This document shows positions 8,744 to 17,790 of a DNA stretch of 31,240 nt, piece by piece. Position 1 is the first letter of the stretch. Each line of letters starts with the position of its first letter. Position numbers and translations under genes: made by a program. Source of the DNA: Prorocentrum cordatum (lineage: Eukaryota > Sar > Dinophyceae > Prorocentrales > Prorocentraceae); contig CAUYUJ010020703.1 of NCBI GenBank assembly GCA_963575745.1, positions 1-31,240 of the forward strand, written 5' to 3'. The notes below the pieces were generated by a model. That model searched no databases. It was not told the origin of the DNA and saw only the letters and a program-made list of their open reading frames with translations.

Positions 8744-9235
8744 AACGGATGGGCAACAGAAGCAGGGATGCAAGGGTAGCCTTGGTGAAGCAGCGCATCC
8801 TGAATACGGAGTTCGACTGAGGAACGTGATGGCGGCGAGCGCGCAGCGCCTTGAGAAGCAGCAGCCAAGCTCAACACAAACACCCGACCACCGCCGCATC
8901 GGGATCCGTGGCCTCCACGGGCTGGCCCGTTGCCTCCGCGAGCCGCAGGGCTATGACCGAGGTGCTCTCGCCGCACGCGTCGGACAGCCTGGCGCGCTTC
9001 CGCCTGCCTCGCCCGCCTGCCCACCCCAGAGATCCGAGGCTCCGACGCAAGCGGAGCGGCCGCCCTCCGGCTCTGTTCGGCCTCCGGGGGCCCTCGACGG
9101 GCCCAGGGACCGTCGAACAACGACTCGGGACGAGAAGCTGGCTCTGGGGAAGCTGTCCAGACCTCCGGGGTTCCACGCACCGACGCAGATCCCACCAGCC
9201 CTTTGGGCGTAGGTGGCTTCACGGTCTTTGGCTTT

Positions 9236-9275
<40 letters not shown>

Positions 9276-9354
9276 TCTGCAAAAACCCCTTCTTCCCTGC
9301 TGTAGGGAGGGGAATACCCCTCCCCCTGCCCTCTCTTCTGGTCCCAAGACTGCG
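8744..9354. other. No recognisable gene; (TC)n at 9239-9268
   Basis: Moderately complex GC-rich DNA with overlapping frames on both strands and no recognised domain. A CT dinucleotide run lies at about 9239-9268, followed by TTTCTCTTTC. Confidence 0.6.
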
Positions 9355-9720
9355 CGAAAGGCCTCCAAGATGGCCCCGGAACGGCCCAAGAGGCCCCAAA
9401 GACGGCCCCAAGAGGGCCCCAAGACGGCCCAAAAGAGGCGCCCAAAAGAGGCCACAAGACTGCCCAAAAGGCCTCCAAGACGCCCAAGATGGCCTCCAAG
9501 ACGGCCTAAGAGCACCCCAAGAGGGTCCCAAGTCGGTCCAGAGAGGCCCCCAAGATGGCTTCCGACAAGGGCCAGGAACGCCCTATGACGGCCAATGCGG
9601 CCTCCGAGAAGTCCCCAACGGCCCCCCAAGAGGCCCAGGGAGGCCCCCAAGATGCCTCCAAGAGGCTCCCAGGAAGCTCCCAGGAGGCCCCACGAGTGCC
9701 CCCAGAGGCTCCCAAGATGC
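9355..9720 (+). repeat. Degenerate minisatellite of CCCAAGA-GGC words
   Basis: Words such as CCTCCAAGATGGCC, CCCCAAGAGGGCC and CCCAAGACGGCC recur every 11-13 bases for about 365 bp. The minus strand reads Leu/Gly/Trp-rich (LGASWGPLG-like) and the plus strand Pro/Arg/Lys-rich, as expected of such a repeat. A short CCT stretch at 9721-9757 follows. I do not treat either frame as a gene. Confidence 0.75.
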
Positions 9721-9926
9721 ACCCTCCTCCTCATCCTCCTCCTCCTCCTCCTCCTGATCTTCCCCGCCATTCTCCCCCAAGTGTTCCCCGAAGAGTTTCT
9801 ACAACGGCTGGGGAACACATGGTCCGATGGCTTGGCAGAGCTCTTGCCACAACGCTCGGCCACATGGGCGACTCCAAAAGACAGGGGGCGGCGGTACACG
9901 GTTTCCCCTGGGGCCGTAGGCGACCC

Positions 9927-10106
9927 GAGGAAGAGGAGGAGGAGAAGGAGGAGAAGGAGGAGGGAGGAGTAGAAGGAGGCGGCGGCGGAGGAGGAGGCGA
10001 AGGAGGAGGAGATGGAGAAGGAGGAGGAGGAGGAGGAGGAGGAGGAGGAGGAGGGGGAGGAGGAGGAGGAGGAGGAGGAGGAGGAGGAGGAGGAGGAGGA
10101 GGAGGG
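9927..10106 (+). repeat. (GGA)n purine tract
   Basis: Nearly pure A/G on the plus strand, with GAGGAGG units dominating from 10011 to 10106. This is the reverse polarity of the CCT tracts on either side, so it is an inverted copy of the same simple sequence. Poly-Gly and poly-Leu frames here are artefacts. Confidence 0.95.
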
Positions 10107-10344
10107 GTCGCCTAAGACCTTCGGGAAAACCCTCCAGGCGGCGGTGATTCGCCGTAGGCGTCTTCGATAAGGATGCAGCGCTTATCCTTGTCAACACAGG
10201 GATCTCGCTTGGTTGGCAGGCCCATGTGGCGGTTGCCTGTCGAGGGGGCGCTGCTCGTAGTGAGAAGGCATGGGTACAGATAGATTTGGGACGCATGTGT
10301 TACGGGTGTATTGCAGCATCGTTGAGATATCCTGGGTGTATTTT
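10107..10344. other. Spacer, nothing recognised
   Basis: About 240 bp of complex sequence between the purine tract and the next pyrimidine tract. No frame, repeat or motif was recognised. Confidence 0.4.
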
Positions 10345-10588
10345 TGGTCCATCCTCCCTCCTCTTCCTCCGCCTCATCCTCCCTCCCTCCCTCTCCCTCC
10401 TCCTTCTGCCTCCTTCACCTCCTCCTTCCTCTCCCCTCCTTCCTCTCCCCTCCTTCCCCCCACCCTCCTTCCTCCCTCCCTCCCCGCTCCTCTGGGTCCT
10501 TCCTCCTCTCCGCCGCCTCCCCCCTCTTCCTTCTTTCTCTCCTCCTCCTCTTGCACCTCCTCCTCCTCTTCCCTCCCCCCTTCCTTAG
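10345..10588 (+). repeat. (CCT)n / (TCCC)n pyrimidine tract
   Basis: C/T-rich plus strand of CCT, CCCTCC and TTCCTCC units, ending where family P copy 1 begins. A second short CCT run at 10811-10862 follows that element. Confidence 0.92.
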
Positions 10589-10594
10589 AATAAA

Positions 10595-10791
10595 ACAGAA
10601 CCACATAAACATAAACTTTTGGCGCTCCGCACGGACTTTTTGGATTCGCGCTGGACCCCCCTCCCTGGCGCGCGGAGCGGGCGGCCAGGGGTCGTGGTGG
10701 GGGGCGGGGCGCCGGAGGCGCCGCCGGGGGGCCCAGGCGCGGATCCAAGAAATCCGCGCGGAGCGCCAACAACTTCTGTGCATGTGATCCT
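10595..10791. mobile_element. Palindromic MITE-like family P, copy 1
   Basis: The left arm ACATAAACATAAACTTTTGG then CGCTCCGC.CGGA..TTTTTGGAT is inverted as ATCCAAGAAATCC then GCGCGGAGCGCCAAC near 10742-10771. The centre has the GGCGCCGGAGGCGCC hairpin, but the first inner arm is enlarged by an insertion (GGAGCGGGCGGCCAGGGG..). The outermost arm ends are poorly matched, so boundaries are approximate. Four other copies occur at 17175, 17597, 22565 and 23750. Confidence 0.8.
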
Positions 10792-10864
10792 TTCTTCTCG
10801 AGTTTCTGGCCTCCTCCTCCTCCTCCTCCTCCTCCTCCCTGCCCTCTCTTCCTCCCTCCCCCTG

Positions 10865-11188
10865 TCGGGAGCGGCCAAGAGGGGGGTGTCCAAGAGGGGG
10901 GGGGTGCAAATCATGACCGGCGGCATGTGGGCGGCCCATCGGGGGGACCAGGGACGTCATGAAATAAGACGAGGCGCCATGAGATCTGGGGAAATATCGT
11001 GGCCCCCGCCATGATATCCACCCCCCCTGGTCATCACCCCCCTCTTTTTTTTTTCCGTTTTTTCCTTTTTTCCGTTTCTTCCTTTTTTTCTCATCTTTCT
11101 TTCCTATTTTCTTTTTTTTTTTTCCGTTTTTTTTTCCCGTTTTCCGCGTTTTTCTTTTCCGTTTCCCCCCGCCCTTTCCGCCCCCGAC
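10865..11188. mobile_element. MITE-like family Q, copy 1 (right arm split by T-rich DNA)
   Basis: The left end TCGGGAGCGGCCAAGAGGGG and the following GTGCAAATCATGACCGGCGG match copy 2 at 23253-23447 closely. The right arm GCCATGATATCC..GGTCATCACCCCCCTC is the inverted counterpart. In copy 2 that arm continues straight into TTTTCCGCCCCCGA, whereas here a T-rich stretch (about 11043-11172) lies between CCCCCTC and TTTCCGCCCCCGA (ends about 11188). I read this as expansion of the short T run inside the element. Confidence 0.75.
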
Positions 11189-11238
11189 CCTGGGCCCCCC
11201 CCCCCCCCCCCCCGGGCGCCCCCCGGCCCCCCCCCCAT

Positions 11239-11288
<50 letters not shown>
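11041..11288 (+). repeat. T-rich tract and long C runs
   Basis: TTTTCCG and TTTTTCC units run to about 11170, followed by CCC-rich DNA and a 46-base C run at 11241-11286. Long homopolymers are error-prone in sequencing, so exact lengths are uncertain. The Gly/Pro-rich frames are artefacts. Confidence 0.93.
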
Positions 11289-11435
11289 CGCTCTCCCGCC
11301 GGCAGGCCCGTCCGGCACGCGAGCGCGTAGAACGCTGCCGGGCCCGGATGCCGGCGCTCCAGCCCGGCCTGCGGGGCGAAGGCGGCCGTCGCCCGCGCCG
11401 CTCGGGGGCGGCCAATAAGGGGCGCGTCCAGGACA
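11289..11435. other. Short GC-rich spacer, nothing recognised
   Basis: About 145 bp of GC-rich DNA between the C run and the next CCT tract. No repeat family or frame of note was recognised. Confidence 0.4.
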
Positions 11436-12042
11436 GGTGGGGCTCCTCCTCCCTCCTCCTCCTCTCCTCCTCCTCCCTCCTCCTCCCTCCTCCTCCTCCT
11501 CCTCCTCCCTCCTCCTCCTCCTCCTCCGCCTCCTCCTCCCCCCCCCTCCTCCTCCTACCCCCTCCTCCTCCTCCTCCTCCTCCTCCTCCTCCTCCTCCCT
11601 TCCCCCCCCCCCCCTTCCCCCCCCTCCCTCCTCCCTCCTCCTCCTCTCCTCCTCCTCCTCCTCCTCCCCCTCCCCTCCTCCTCCTCTCCTCCTCCCTCCT
11701 CCTCCTCCTCCCCTCCTCCCCTCCTCCTCCTCCTCCTCCTCATCCTCCTCCCCCTCCCCTCCCCCTCCTCCTCCTCCTCCTCCTCCTCCTCCTCCTCCTC
11801 CTCCTCCTCCTCCTCCTCCTCCTCCCTTCCTCCTCCTCCTCGCTCCCTCCCCTCCTCCTCCCCCTTCTCCCTCTATTCTCCCTCCCTTCCTCCCTTTCCG
11901 GTGGCCATCGGCCCGCGGAAGCTCCCTCCCTATTTCCCCTCAAACTCCCTACTCCCTCCGTCCCTCCCTCTCTTCATCTCTCCCTCCCTCCCTTCCCATC
12001 CTCCTCCCATCCCTCCCTCCCTGCCTCCCCCCTCCAAGAGGG
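11436..12042 (+). repeat. Long (CCT)n pyrimidine tract
   Basis: About 600 bp of C/T-rich plus strand: CCTCCTCC to about 11895, a short complex stretch (GGTGGCCATCGGCCCGCGG), then CCCTCCCTCC and CTCCCATCC units. The long poly-Pro/Ser/Leu plus-strand frames and Arg/Gly/Glu minus-strand frames are repeat translations. Confidence 0.93.
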
Positions 12043-13020
12043 GCTATGAAATCGCTCGCCTAGGCCTGCAGGCGAGCGGCCGTCGCCGCGGCCACCCAGC
12101 CGCGGGGTGGAAAACCGGGCTCTGCTGGGGTGTCCTTGTAGACAATCGCGTGAAGAACGCGACAACAATCTGCACCGCGGAACCCAACTTCAGCCTCGCA
12201 CCCAGGGACAAGGAATGACCGCACGGCACCCTCACTCTGACCACGACCACCACTACTACTTCTGCGACTACCACGGCTGCCACTGACAGCGCCACCGCCA
12301 CCACCATTACACTTACTTTTACTTCTGCCAGATTGCTTGCAACACGCATCAACACGGGTGGTTGTGACCACCAGGTTTACAGCCAACGCAGGAAGTCTTC
12401 ACATGCAGTCGACCCGTATCATAAGGATCCGCGATAAGGCTGCAAGAGCCTTGGAAGGCCATGCCGACTCTATGCGGGCGGGGCGCGGCCAGCGAAAGCG
12501 GCCAAGAATGGAGAGAAGGGGAAGGATGCACAGGGTACCGTTGGAAAAGGTTGCCCATCCTCACCATGCGGGCTGACAGCGGTGCTTCTCGTTGAGAAGC
12601 CGCCGCGGGCCACGGCGACACCCATCCGCCAGCGCGCAGGGCCACACAGACACCCACCGGGGTACACAGGCACGCGGTCGCAGAGGACGGGGGGGGAGGA
12701 AGAGGAGAATGGGGGGGGAAGGAGCCGCAGGGGAGGCCGACTGCCCCGCGCTCACATGATGCCTACCTAGAAGCGGCACAGTAGAGGCTTGGGAGTACGC
12801 TGCGTCATCCCGCCCCTCCTGCTCCATGCCCTCACTCGTCCCTCCTTCCTCCCTTGACCATTCCTCCTCCTCCTCATCCAGCTCCTCCTGTCCGCCCCCT
12901 GCTCCTCCACGGCCTCCTCTCTTTCTTGTCGCCCCAACGTCCGACTAGCAAATCGAGCAAGAATCATCGAGACTCCGTCGACATCTTCGAGGCCTCCAGG
13001 CGCGCGAAATCCAGAAGCCC
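12043..13020. other. No recognisable gene
   Basis: Complex DNA with an ACC-rich stretch at about 12235-12335 (CCACCACTACTACTTCTGCG type) and a G-rich stretch near 12685-12725. Frames of up to about 105 residues overlap on both strands; none shows a recognisable domain. Confidence 0.5.
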
Positions 13021-14832
13021 AGCCCGTTTTGCGCGGCACATCCCCCGCCCACCTGGCCGCGCAAATCGGGCCGTTCGTGGTCCGCCTAGCGCGGCTCGGC
13101 CCAGCCCGGCTGGCCGCGCAAATCGGACCGTTTGTGTGTCCGCTTGGCGCGGCCCAGCCACCGCCCAGCTAGCTGCGCACATCGGACCTTTAGTTGTCCG
13201 TTTTGCGCGGCTCATCCCTCGCCCAACTAGCTGCGCAAATCAGGCCGTTAGCGGTCTGTCTATCGCAGCTCGGCCCCGCCCAGCTAGCCGCGCACATCGG
13301 ACTGTCTGTGGTCCGTTTTGCGCGGCTCATCCCCTGCCAAACTAGCTGCGCAAAACGGACAGTGTGCGGTCCGTTTTGCGCGGTGCAGCCCCTGCCCAGC
13401 TAGCTGCGCAAACCAAACGGGACCGTTCGTGGTCCGTTTAGCTTCCGCCCAGCTGGCTCATCTGCGCGGCTCAGCCCCCACCGAACTCGCCGCGCAAATC
13501 GGGCCGCTCGCCGTCCGCGGTCCGTTTCGTGCGGCTCGGCCCCCCCGCAGCTAGCTGCCGCATCGGAGCGTTTGTGGTGCGTTTTGCGCGGCTCGGCCCC
13601 CGCCCAACTGGCCGCGCAAACCGGGCCGTTGGTTGTTCGTTTTGCGCGCTGCGCAGCTCGGACCGGTCATGCTCCGTTCTGCGCGGCTCGGCCTCGCCTG
13701 GCTGGCTGCCACGCCGGACCGTTTGTGGTCCGCCTAGCGCGGCTCAGCCCCCCACCTAGCTGCGCTAACCGGAATAGGAATGGCCAACTTTGCGAAGTGC
13801 AGCCCCCGCCCAACTAGCTGCGCAAGTCGGACTGTTCGTGGTCCGTTTGGCGCGGCTCAGCTCCCGCCAAAACGGGCTGCGCACATCGGAGCGTGTGCGG
13901 TCCGTTTTGCGCGGTGCAGCCCCCGCCCAGCCAGCCAGCAACGCAAATCGGACCGTTATTTGCCTGCTCGACCCTCGCCCAGCTAGCTTGCCGCCAACTC
14001 GGACCATTTGTGGTCCGTTTTGCTCGGCCCTCGCCCCGCTAGCTAGCTGCGCAAATAGGACCTTTAGTGGCCCGTTTAGCGCGGCGCAAATCAGGCCGTT
14101 AGTGGTCCGCCTATCGCAGCTCGGCCCCGCCCAACTTGCTGCGCAAATCGGACCGTCAGTGGCCCGTTTAGCGCGGCTTGTCCCCCGCCCAGCTAGCTTC
14201 CAAATCAGACAATTTGTGATTCCTTTTGCGTGGTTCAGGCCCCGCCACGCCAGCCGCGCAAATCAAACAAGTAGAGGTCCTACTTGCGCAGCACAGCCCC
14301 CGCCAAACTAACTGCGCAAGCTGGGCCGTAGCCGTCCGACTTGCGCGGCTGAACCCCCGCCCAACCTGCTGAGCAGATTGGACCGTGAGTGATCCGTTGA
14401 GCGCAGCTCGGCTCCGCCAACCTAGCCGCGCAAGTCGGATCGTTTGTGGTCCGTTTTGCGCGGCCCAACTTCCCCCAACTGACTGCGCAACCCGGACCAT
14501 CAGTGGTCCGGCTTGCGCGGCACAGCCCCCGCCCAGCTAGCTGCGCAAACTGTACCGTTTGTGGTCCGTTTAGTGCGGCTCAGCTACCTCCGCTCCCCAG
14601 CTCAGCTCCCGCGCAACTAGCTGCTCAAATCGGACCGTTCGTGGTCCGTCTTGCGCGGCTCGGGCACCACCCAACTAGCAACGCGGCCTGTCTGGCGCGG
14701 CTGAGCATCGGCCCAGCCAACTGCGCAACTTAGACCGTTGGTGGTCCGTTTGCGCGGCTCCGCCCCCGCCAAGCTGGCAGCGCGAACAGGACCGTTAGTG
14801 GCCAGTTCTGCGCGGTTCGGCCCCCGCTCCAA
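13021..14832 (+). repeat. Satellite array, about 58-bp unit with two hairpins per unit
   Basis: About 31 imperfect units. GCGCGGC landmarks fall at 13031, 13089, 13147 and 13205, then 13320 and 13378, a 58-bp period. Each unit contains two inverted repeats. One is CGGACC-GTTTGT-GGTCCG, with a 6-bp stem. The other begins TTTTGCGCGGC and closes with GCTGCGCAAA after AGCCCCCGCCCA. Units vary by point changes and small indels, and a few lack parts (near 13440-13470 and 14585-14625). Frames such as 13790-14311 plus encode only the repeated peptide (NRTVCGPFCAA-like). It is not a CRISPR array: units are contiguous with no unique spacers. Confidence 0.92.
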
Positions 14833-15145
14833 TGGAAATGGTTCGTCAAGTAGGATGTGCGCCGCAGGGCAAAGCAAGTGTTGGGCGTGATTTGTTTTAG
14901 TTTCTCGCGTGCAAGAGATACCCACCAGCGCAAGAGTTCGCGCGGGAACTTACGCGAACCCTTACGATGGCGGCTTACGCAGCTACGTCGAGGCAGCTGA
15001 ACAGTTCTTCTGCGCCGCTCACCCGCAGGGCCAGAGGTCCTCACAGGCGGCCGAAGGGCAGGCTTGCGCGGGGCAGACTGGGGACTTGCCGAAGCCAATG
15101 AGGTGCAGCAAATCGGTCTGCAAGAGTGCATTCATCTATTCGCGA
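14833..15145. other. No recognisable gene
   Basis: About 310 bp of complex sequence between the 58-bp satellite and the G-rich block. A minus frame (14730-15131) crosses from here into the satellite and has no recognisable domain. Confidence 0.45.
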
Positions 15146-15345
15146 CCATAACGGGCGTTATGGGGGGGAGGGGCGGGGGGACGGGAGGGGGCATAGAGTA
15201 GCGCCCCCTCCCCCCAGACTGGTGCTGGACGCACTGTGGCAGTGCCTGGGACGCACTGAGGGGGGAGCGTAACGTTCTGGGGGGCGGGGGGGGGGGGGAG
15301 GGTAGGGGGCATAACGCGCTTTATGGCTCAGAGGGTAAAACAAAA
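15146..15345. repeat. G-rich block with palindrome; possible G-quadruplexes
   Basis: Opens with the palindrome CCATAACGGGCGTTATGG at 15146-15163. Two similar G-rich segments follow (15160-15198 and 15270-15314), each ending in GGGGGCATA, separated by a stretch with GACGCACTG twice. Several runs of at least four G lie close together, which permits quadruplex folding on the plus strand. Confidence 0.6.
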
Positions 15346-15365
15346 ACAATCTCCACAATTAGAGC

Positions 15366-15740
15366 CCTCCCATATTGGGTCCGAGCAGATGGGGTCGAAG
15401 GCTCGCGTCGCATGGCCCATGCATCGCCGACGCATCGGCGACGCATCGGCGATGCATCAGCGACGTCGCCGGTGCGTCGGCGACGTCGGCGTGGGGCAAC
15501 ACTGAAGGGGCCCCAGGACACACAAATAAATACACACAAATCAAACTATTCCCCATATTTTCCCATATGTTCTTGGTTTTTGTCTTCCCCCCCACTTCCC
15601 ATATTTTCCCATATTTTCCTGGGAATCGACGATGAATGGTGTCTGTGTGTTTTTTCCCCTCCTGAAACACGGTCTCCACCTCGAGCCGCATCGTCGATGC
15701 ACCGCGACGGTGCGGCGCGATCCTCCGACCCCGGGAGGCC
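15366..15740. mobile_element. MITE-like family T, copy with R1 inserted
   Basis: The left end CCTCCCATATTGGGTCCGAG then CAGATGGGGTCG corresponds to the inverted end of the clean copy at 22108-22301. The right end GCGATCCTCCGACCCCGGGA (about 15716-15735) is a shortened form of the other arm. The interior carries the GATGCATCGGCGACG word repeats. Repeat R1 at 15507-15664 interrupts it; without R1 the length is about 217 bp, close to the 194 bp of the clean copy. Confidence 0.72.
15507..15664 (+). repeat. Dispersed repeat R1, copy b (inside family T)
   Basis: Runs from GGGGCCCCAGGACACAC through two CCCATATTTTCCCATAT stretches and ATCGACGATGAATGGTGTC to TTTTCCCCTCCTG. Both junctions with family T are recognisable by comparison with 22108-22301. 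CTGAA occurs at each junction and may be a short target duplication, but CTG is also the usual R1 end, so this is ambiguous. Confidence 0.75.
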
Positions 15741-15838
15741 CAGAGCAGCGAGACCCCCGCCGCCAGAGGCCGACATGCGAGCCCGCGGCCCGTGCCCCCG
15801 CGCCCCTCCGCACGTCGCCGCGCCCCCCCCCCCCTCCA

Positions 15839-16049
15839 GAGGGGCCCAGGGACACACAGACAAATACGCACAAAGGACAGGAGTCCCCATACTTCCCCCT
15901 ATTTCCTGGGTTCCTGTCCTCCCCCCTATTTTCTCATATTTCCCCATATTTCCTGGGTTCTTTTGTCCTCCCCCCCACTCCCCATGCGTTCCCCTACTCT
16001 CCTGGGCATCGACGACGCACCGTGTCTCTGCGTGTCTCTTCCCCTCCTG
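15839..16049 (+). repeat. Dispersed repeat R1, copy c
   Basis: Starts GAGGGGCCCAGGGACACAC and ends TCTTCCCCTCCTG, with two TTTCCTGGGTTC segments and ATCGACGACGCACCGTGTC. It is longer than copy b because the CCCATATTTCC module is duplicated. Confidence 0.75.
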
Positions 16050-16725
16050 CCCCTCGCCCGCTGGCCTCGGCGTGGGCCCTGGCCACAGGCCGCTGGGTCC
16101 GCGAGGCCGCCGGCAGTGGGCTGCCTGCCGCGGAGCCTCCGGCCGCGGCGCTGCTCGCGCTGCTGCCGCCGCCGCCCTGCAGGGGGGCGGCGCTGGCGCA
16201 GGACCGAGGCTCGGCGGCGCGCGAGGGGGGGGGAAGGGAGGACGAGGAGGCCCTCTCCTCGGAAGGCGGCGGGGCTCCTGGGAGGCCCTCGCCCCCCTTC
16301 CGAGGGGCTCTCCCGGCGTCTTTTTTCGGGGCAGGCCCCGAAGGCTCCTCGGGAGGCCGTGGGGGACGTCCGCCCCTGCTCACGTTCCCCCCGGGGCGCG
16401 CCGCCGTGGAGCGGAGTCGACTCATGAGAGCAGGGATGCGGGGGGCAGGTCCGTGGTCGGCTGGCCACGCAAGAAGGACCCTGGGGCCAGGAACGGCCAA
16501 ACGGACGGCCTGGTGATGCGCCAGCAGCAAGCCTGGCTCCAGAGCAGCACGCCGTGATGACTTTCACCGCTCATGGGAGCCGCGTCTGGTTGGATCCTGG
16601 GCCCCCTCGGCTCTCGGGGCGGAGAGAATGCCCCGTTCGCTCCGTCGTGTGACGTACTCCTTGCCCGCCCTGCTGTCCCGATCATACGGCATACGTTGCT
16701 CTCGTTGCCTTCATCATTGCCTTTA
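16050..16725. other. No recognisable gene
   Basis: GC-rich DNA with long frames on several strands (for example 15412-16557 plus, 15926-16567 minus). These frames continue through R1 and family T, have Arg/Gly/Ala/Pro-rich composition and no recognised domain, so I do not call a gene. Weak GC-rich coding DNA cannot be excluded. Confidence 0.5.
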
Positions 16726-16877
16726 GGTCGGGCCTGACCGCCTACGAGGGGATTTTGGACTAAAGGTAAAACATACTCAAACATGCCCCCCAAGTAGTCA
16801 AAACTAGTAGAAGCATCGTCCCCTGACTATTTCTTGATGATGTTTGAACATTCCCCCTGTAGAGGGGCACGCCCGAC
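16726..16877. mobile_element. MITE-like family S, copy b
   Basis: Left end GGTCGGGC preceded by TTTA; right end GGGGCACGCCCGAC followed by TTA. The flanking TTA or TA may be the target duplication, which would fit a Tc1/mariner-type or similar MITE. The interior shares CCTGACTATTTC.TGA and CCCTGTAGAGGGGCACGCC with copy a. Confidence 0.7.
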
Positions 16878-17174
16878 TTAGTAGCGCACCGGCAGGCTCT
16901 CTACCCGCCCGCGTGCTGGGCCCGCTGCCCTGCCCCGCTCGTGCCCCGCAGTGTCGCTTCCTCGCGGGGGGCACCCGGGATCACGCTCGTGTGTGGCGCT
17001 CGGCACCCGCATTGTTGCATGGCTGCTCCACGGCCTCGGTGAGTCGATGCCTCTCCAGTGAAGCAGGCCGCTCATGGTCTTCCTGGCGATACCCAGAGAG
17101 AGGATGAGTAGGAGGTGCCCTGGCTCTTGCTCCAGACCGATCGTTTTTCCTGCTGCCCGAATGACTTCCACAGA
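16878..17174. other. Spacer, nothing recognised
   Basis: About 300 bp of complex sequence between family S copy b and family P copy 2. No repeat or reading frame of note was recognised. Confidence 0.4.
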
Positions 17175-17372
17175 AAAAGAAAAAGCAGCATAAAAGTAAA
17201 CTTTCGACTGTCCGCGCGAATTTCTTGGATTCGCGCTGACCCCCCTCCCTGGCGCGCGGAGCGCGCCAGGGGCGGCGCCGGAGGCGCCGCCGGGGGGGCC
17301 CCGAGCGGATCCAAGAAGTCCGCGCGGAGCGCCAACAGTTTGTGTTTATGGCGTTTTTTCTCCTTCGATTCA
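17175..17372. mobile_element. Palindromic MITE-like family P, copy 2
   Basis: Outer arms: CATAAAAGTAAACTTTCG..GTCCGCGCGAATTTCTTGGAT on the left, and ATCCAAGAAGTCC, GCGCGGAGCGCCAACAG, TTTGTGTTTATGGCG on the right. The centre folds into two perfect adjoining hairpins. Arm 1 (17248-17270) has stem CCTGGCGCGC/GCGCGCCAGG with loop GGA. Arm 2 (17271-17291) has stem GGCGGCGCC/GGCGCCGCC with loop GGA. Outer stem plus two inner arms gives a three-way junction. No coding capacity. Confidence 0.88.
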
Positions 17373-17596
17373 AATTGCGGCAGCACGACAGGAGAACAAA
17401 TTGAGAGCGGCTTCTAGCTGCCGAGACACCTTGCCATGTGATGCCACGTGCACTGCTGCCACCGCGCGCTAGTGCGCACGAGACTGCCGACGCACCAGAG
17501 CGTAAATAGCCCGCATGCCCGCAAGAGAAAATGAACTTGACATGGGGCCTGCCGGCCCAAGGCGGCGCCACCCAATACGCAGGAGATCGTCTAGAC
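17373..17596. other. Spacer between family P copies 2 and 3
   Basis: About 225 bp of complex sequence without a recognised repeat or frame. Confidence 0.4.
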
Positions 17597-17790
17597 CAGG
17601 AAAAAACGCCATAAACATAAACTTTGGGCGCTCCGCGCGCATTTCTTGGATCCGCGATGGACCCCCCTTCCTGGCGCGCGGAGCGCGCCAGGGGCGGCGC
17701 CGGAGGCGCCGCCAGGGGGGCCCGGCGCGGATCCACGAAATCCGTGCTGAGTGCCAAGTTTATGTGTACGGCGTCTTTTCTTCTTCGATA
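17597..17790. mobile_element. Palindromic MITE-like family P, copy 3 (best preserved)
   Basis: The left arm GAAAAAACGCCATAAACAT..AAACTTTGGGCGCTCCGCGCG is inverted on the right as GTGCTGAGTGCCAAG..TTTATGTGTACGGCGTC. Inner arms are perfect: 17670-17692 (stem CCTGGCGCGC, loop GGA) and 17693-17713 (stem GGCGGCGCC, loop GGA), directly abutting. GGACCCCCC and GGGGGGCCC flank them and extend the outer stem. CCAGG occurs just left of the element and again shortly right of it, a doubtful target duplication. Confidence 0.9.

Noticed and set aside
8569-9531. Minus-strand 320-residue frame with an Arg/Glu-rich end
   Set aside because: It spans a CCT tract, a TC run and the CCCAAGA minisatellite; composition follows the repeats and no domain is visible.
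11237-12063. Long Pro/Ser/Leu-rich plus-strand frames as secreted or wall proteins
   Set aside because: They are translations of CCT and C-run repeats in several overlapping frames with no non-repetitive conserved part.
13021-14832. CRISPR-like array
   Set aside because: Units are contiguous at about 58 bp, without unique spacers, without cas genes, and in an evidently eukaryotic context. It is a satellite.
15412-16557. 381-residue plus frame as a gene
   Set aside because: It crosses family T and R1 repeats and then GC-rich DNA where equally long frames exist on the other strand; no domain was recognised.
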